Shown piece after piece: positions 61,727 through 64,000 of a stretch of DNA of 64,000 nt (position 1 is its first letter; every line of letters begins with the position of its first letter). Location of the stretch: assembly GCA_013298665.1 (NCBI GenBank), contig JAAFIK010000001.1:181122-245121 (forward strand). Reading direction: 5' to 3'. A program made the translations under genes and the position numbers. Origin of the DNA: Chitinophagales bacterium. GTDB taxonomy: Bacteria > Bacteroidota > Bacteroidia > Chitinophagales > Chitinophagaceae. The notes under the pieces are model-generated. The model was not told where the DNA came from. It searched no databases and saw only the letters and a list, made by a program, of their open reading frames with translations.

Positions 61727-62716
61727 TCAGGCTTTCCCGAGCCAGGCCAGCGCATTCCTGTACAGCAGTTGTTCGCGGGTTGCCTGATCGAAGCCCATGG
61801 TTTCAATGAGCTGACCGGGGTGGTGCTCACCGAGTGGAAAGGGATAGTCGCTGCCGAGACAAACCTTATCGGGGTGCATTACCTGCAGCAGGTAATCCAG
61901 CGCGCGGCTGTCGTGTACCAGGCTGTCTACCCAGAACCTGCCCAGGTATGCCCGGGGGTTGACCGGGTTGTCGATGGCCACCAGGTCGGGACGTACGGCA
62001 AATCCGTGTTCTATCCGTCCAATGGTGAAGGGGAATGAGCCGCCGCCATGTGCAAAGGCTACCCGCAGCCGGGGACAGGCTTCCAGTACCCCGCCAAATA
62101 TCATGGAGCAGATGGCGCGGCTGGTTTCGGCGGGCATACCCACGAGCCAGGGCAACCAGTATTTTACCATCCGGTCTTCACCCATCATCTCCCAGGGGTG
62201 TACAAATAATGCACAGCCGATTGCTTCTGCTGCTTTGAAGAATGGCAAAAACTTAGGGTCGCCAAGGTTGTCGCCATTGATATTGCTGCCAATCTCCAGT
62301 CCCGGCATACCGAGTTCTTTTATACAGCGTTCCATCTCGCGTATCGCCAGGTCAACGTCCTGCATGGGTACGGTACCGAGGCCGATGAACCGGTCGGGTT
62401 GGGCTGCTGTTACCGTTGCAATATGGTCGTTGAAAAAACGTGCGGTATCATAAGTGTCTGCTGCTTTAGCCCAGTAGTTGAACAATACCGGGATGGTAGA
62501 CAGTACCTGAACCGTTACCGATGCGTCATCCATGTCTTTCAGGCGTTCGGTGGTGTCAAAGCAATTGGCCTCTATTTCCCGGAATACTTTGTCGCCTTTC
62601 ATCATACAGGCTTTACAGTTGCGGTGTTCGAGGTGAATAAATTCACCATACCCGAATTGCTGTACCCAGTTGGGCATCTTATCGGGCATGATGTGTGTAT
62701 GTATGTCAATCTTCAT
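61727..62716 (-). CDS. 2-amino-3-carboxymuconate-6-semialdehyde decarboxylase (ACMSD)
   Basis: A 329-residue amidohydrolase-fold decarboxylase of the kynurenine branch. Zinc site: 'DIHTHIMP' with the HxH pair, 'FVHPWEMM', 'AHGGGSFPF' and the Asp in 'GSDYPFPLGE'. The ACMSD-type N-terminus 'PDKMPNWVQQFGYGEF' is clear, separating it from other amidohydrolases. It follows the 3-hydroxyanthranilate dioxygenase gene by 70 bases on the same strand, and would act on that enzyme's product. Confidence 0.95.
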   Translation of the reverse strand: MKIDIHTHIMPDKMPNWVQQFGYGEFIHLEHRNCKACMMKGDKVFREIEANCFDTTERLKDMDDASVTVQVLSTIPVLFNYWAKAADTYDTARFFNDHIATVTAAQPDRFIGLGTVPMQDVDLAIREMERCIKELGMPGLEIGSNINGDNLGDPKFLPFFKAAEAIGCALFVHPWEMMGEDRMVKYWLPWLVGMPAETSRAICSMIFGGVLEACPRLRVAFAHGGGSFPFTIGRIEHGFAVRPDLVAIDNPVNPRAYLGRFWVDSLVHDSRALDYLLQVMHPDKVCLGSDYPFPLGEHHPGQLIETMGFDQATREQLLYRNALAWLGKA

Positions 62717-62786
62717 ATCAGTTGAGGCTTGATCGTTGCCGTTTGGGTTTTATTTTTGTTGTTTTAACCATACCCGCCAGTATTTT

Positions 62787-63314
62787 TCAGGCATTCTTCC
62801 GCACTGGTGGCTGCATCACTGCGCCACAGGTCTTACAGGTCCGGTTGGTTTCGGAGGCATAAAAGCCTTCCATAACGGGGGGCAGTTGCTGTACAATATC
62901 GGTAACCACCAGTTTTTGTTCATAGAGTTTGTTGCCGCAGTTTTCACAAAACCAGAGAAAGCCATCGGCCTCTGTTTTCCGCACCTGCTCAATGACGAGT
63001 CCCACTGTATCGGGTCCCCGTTGGGGGGAATGTGGCGTACGGGCCGGCAGCAGAAACATATCCCCTTCATTGATGGGGATATCTCTTGCCACGCCTTCGT
63101 CAATGATTTTCAGTACAATATTGCCTTCGAGCTGGTAATACAGTTCTTCGGTTTCGTTGTAATGGTAGTCTTTGCGGGCATTGGGGCCGCCGACCACCAT
63201 GACAATAAAATTATCCGCGTTGGCATATACACACTGGTTGCCCACCGGCGGCCGGAGCAGGTGACGGTTGTCGGCAATCCATTTTTTGAGGTTGAATGGC
63301 GCAGCTATAGACAT
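62787..63314 (-). CDS. 3-hydroxyanthranilate 3,4-dioxygenase
   Basis: A 175-residue cupin, bacterial HAAO. The Fe(II) site is in 'KDYHYNETEELYYQLEG' (His, Glu) and 'LPARTPHSPQR' (His). The C-terminal rubredoxin-like iron site has two CxxC pairs, 'CENCGNK' and 'CKTCGAV', as in bacterial HAAO. It opens the ring of 3-hydroxyanthranilate; the product is the ACMSD substrate encoded next. Upstream kynurenine genes are not in this window, and the right side is non-coding repeat. Confidence 0.95.
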   Translation of the reverse strand: MSIAAPFNLKKWIADNRHLLRPPVGNQCVYANADNFIVMVVGGPNARKDYHYNETEELYYQLEGNIVLKIIDEGVARDIPINEGDMFLLPARTPHSPQRGPDTVGLVIEQVRKTEADGFLWFCENCGNKLYEQKLVVTDIVQQLPPVMEGFYASETNRTCKTCGAVMQPPVRKNA

Positions 63315-63497
63315 ATCAGTTGGTTTTAGCCGTAAGATAATTTTTTTTGCCGAGGGGGAAGTGTGTTTTGCGTACTTAGTGCTTACAAGATTTGAGATGT
63401 AAGAGACGTAAGTATCAAGACAGCGCCCGTCTCATGCTACCTGATGCTTCTTATCCTGCTACTGTTACACTCCCTGAAGATTTCCCCCGCCCCGGTC
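63315..63497. other. Gene-free region between HAAO and the minisatellite
   Basis: No ORF with family character was found. It holds a stretch inverted relative to the 44-bp repeat, and a direct inverted pair GAGACG...CGTCTC near 63403-63433. The HAAO promoter should lie in its left part but no full TAnnTTTG box is obvious. Confidence 0.4.
63425..63462. repeat. Inverted relative of the 44-bp repeat
   Basis: On the minus strand this reads GTAGCAGGATAAGAAGCATC (63462 down) then AGGTAGCATGAGACGGGCGCTG, matching the 44-bp unit at 58221-58262 with a few changes, including the flank GCGCTGTCT. The orientation is opposite to the copies at 58133. Confidence 0.7.
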
Positions 63498-64000
63498 TTT
63501 ACCTGACTGGTGTTTGTCTTTGCTTTACAGAAAAACGCGTTCCGCATCTCCCTAACGGGGATGGCTCTATCTAAGATGACCTTTGCTTTACTGAAGTTGG
63601 TTATTGTTTGACCGGAGTGGTGGTTTGCTTTACCATAGGTGGCTTCTGCCTGACTGTACGTTGCTTTTGCTTTACCGGAGTTTGCTTCTGCCTGACTGAC
63701 GTTGGTTTTTGCTTGACTGAAGTTGGTGATTGTTTGGCCGGAGATGTCTTCTGCTTTACCGGAGATGCCTCTTGTTTGACTGACGTTGGTCTTTGCTTTA
63801 CCGGAGATGGCTTCTGCTTAACTGCCACCTGTCATTGTGTCACCGCCACGGATCGTTGTTTGAGTGTCACGGATCATTGTTTGACCGCCACCTGTCATTG
63901 TTTCACAGTAAGCTGCCATTGTTTCCCTGTCAGTGGTCGTTGCTTGACTGGCAGCGCTCGTTGCTTGACCGCCAGCGGTCGTTGCTTGACTGTATTTTTT
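63498..64000. repeat. 21-bp minisatellite running off the right edge
   Basis: From 63582 to 64000 there are 20 units of exactly 21 bases with no indel, with cores like TTGCTTTACCGGAGATGGCT. Two further units lie at 63498-63539, separated by about 40 bases. On the minus strand the frame of 63601-63828 gives heptads such as VKQKPTS and VKQKPSP, 75 residues from a GTG; to the right TGA codons break the same frame in several units. No recognised gene is present. Confidence 0.9.

Noticed and set aside
63582..64000. Considered as a CRISPR array
   Set aside because: Period is 21 bases with no spacer, and units are degenerate along their entire length.

Overview
The window looks like chromosomal DNA of a Bacteroidota member, most likely a Chitinophagaceae-type organism. 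Evidence: a SusC/SusD pair, a GldB-like gliding lipoprotein, a type IX secretion (T9SS type A) C-terminal signal, several carboxypeptidase-regulatory-like and DUF5686 proteins, promoters matching the Bacteroidetes -7 box TAnnTTTG, little sign of Shine-Dalgarno sequences, and an arginine pathway using the acetyl/succinyl-ornithine carbamoyltransferase branch. The genus is not determined. No rRNA, tRNA, prophage, insertion sequence or CRISPR array was seen.

Layout. 1-5.6 kb: truncated MORN/YwqK-like protein, SUI1 factor, ApaG, fatty acid desaturase, GldB, NAD synthase. 5.8-10.5 kb: SusC/SusD pair closed by a strong terminator. 10.7-14.5 kb: MoxR-DUF58-BatD-like-BatA operon, then RsgA. 15.5-18.1 kb: small proteins, gamma-carbonic anhydrase, a class III aminotransferase. 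18.2-26.8 kb: eight-gene minus-strand arginine operon (GNAT, argG, argC, argD, argF', argB, argE', argH), preceded by a 20-codon leader ORF with tandem Arg codons and a hairpin. 26.8-34.2 kb: SGNH hydrolase, LysM/RlpA-like protein, RNA m5C methyltransferase, DUF5686 protein, lipoprotein. 34.3-39.1 kb: membrane proteins around a small winged-helix regulator, with the same 19-bp palindrome before two of them, then a Coq4-like protein, DUF4173, diacylglycerol kinase and DUF1361. 39.1-49.1 kb: RsmI-like methylase, EI24 protein, alkyladenine glycosylase, an exonuclease with a substituted catalytic Asp, small envelope proteins, a TonB receptor and an RhlE-type helicase. 49.2-64 kb: giant ELWxxDGT-repeat T9SS protein, FtsK, a 7TM histidine kinase, AroK, Mrp, GDPD, ACMSD and 3-hydroxyanthranilate dioxygenase, ending in a 21-bp minisatellite that runs off the window.

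How the genes work together. The arginine operon would take glutamate to arginine through N-acylated intermediates; Val at the acyl-specificity position of ArgF' hints at N-succinyl rather than N-acetyl intermediates. HAAO and ACMSD form the lower half of kynurenine degradation. SusCD, the TonB receptor, GldB and the T9SS protein belong to outer-membrane uptake and surface functions.

The most notable non-gene signals are the arginine leader/hairpin, the paired palindromic operator, a 36-bp intergenic repeat present twice, a 44-bp tandem repeat with an inverted relative 5 kb away, and the 21-bp minisatellite with a VKQ heptad reading frame.
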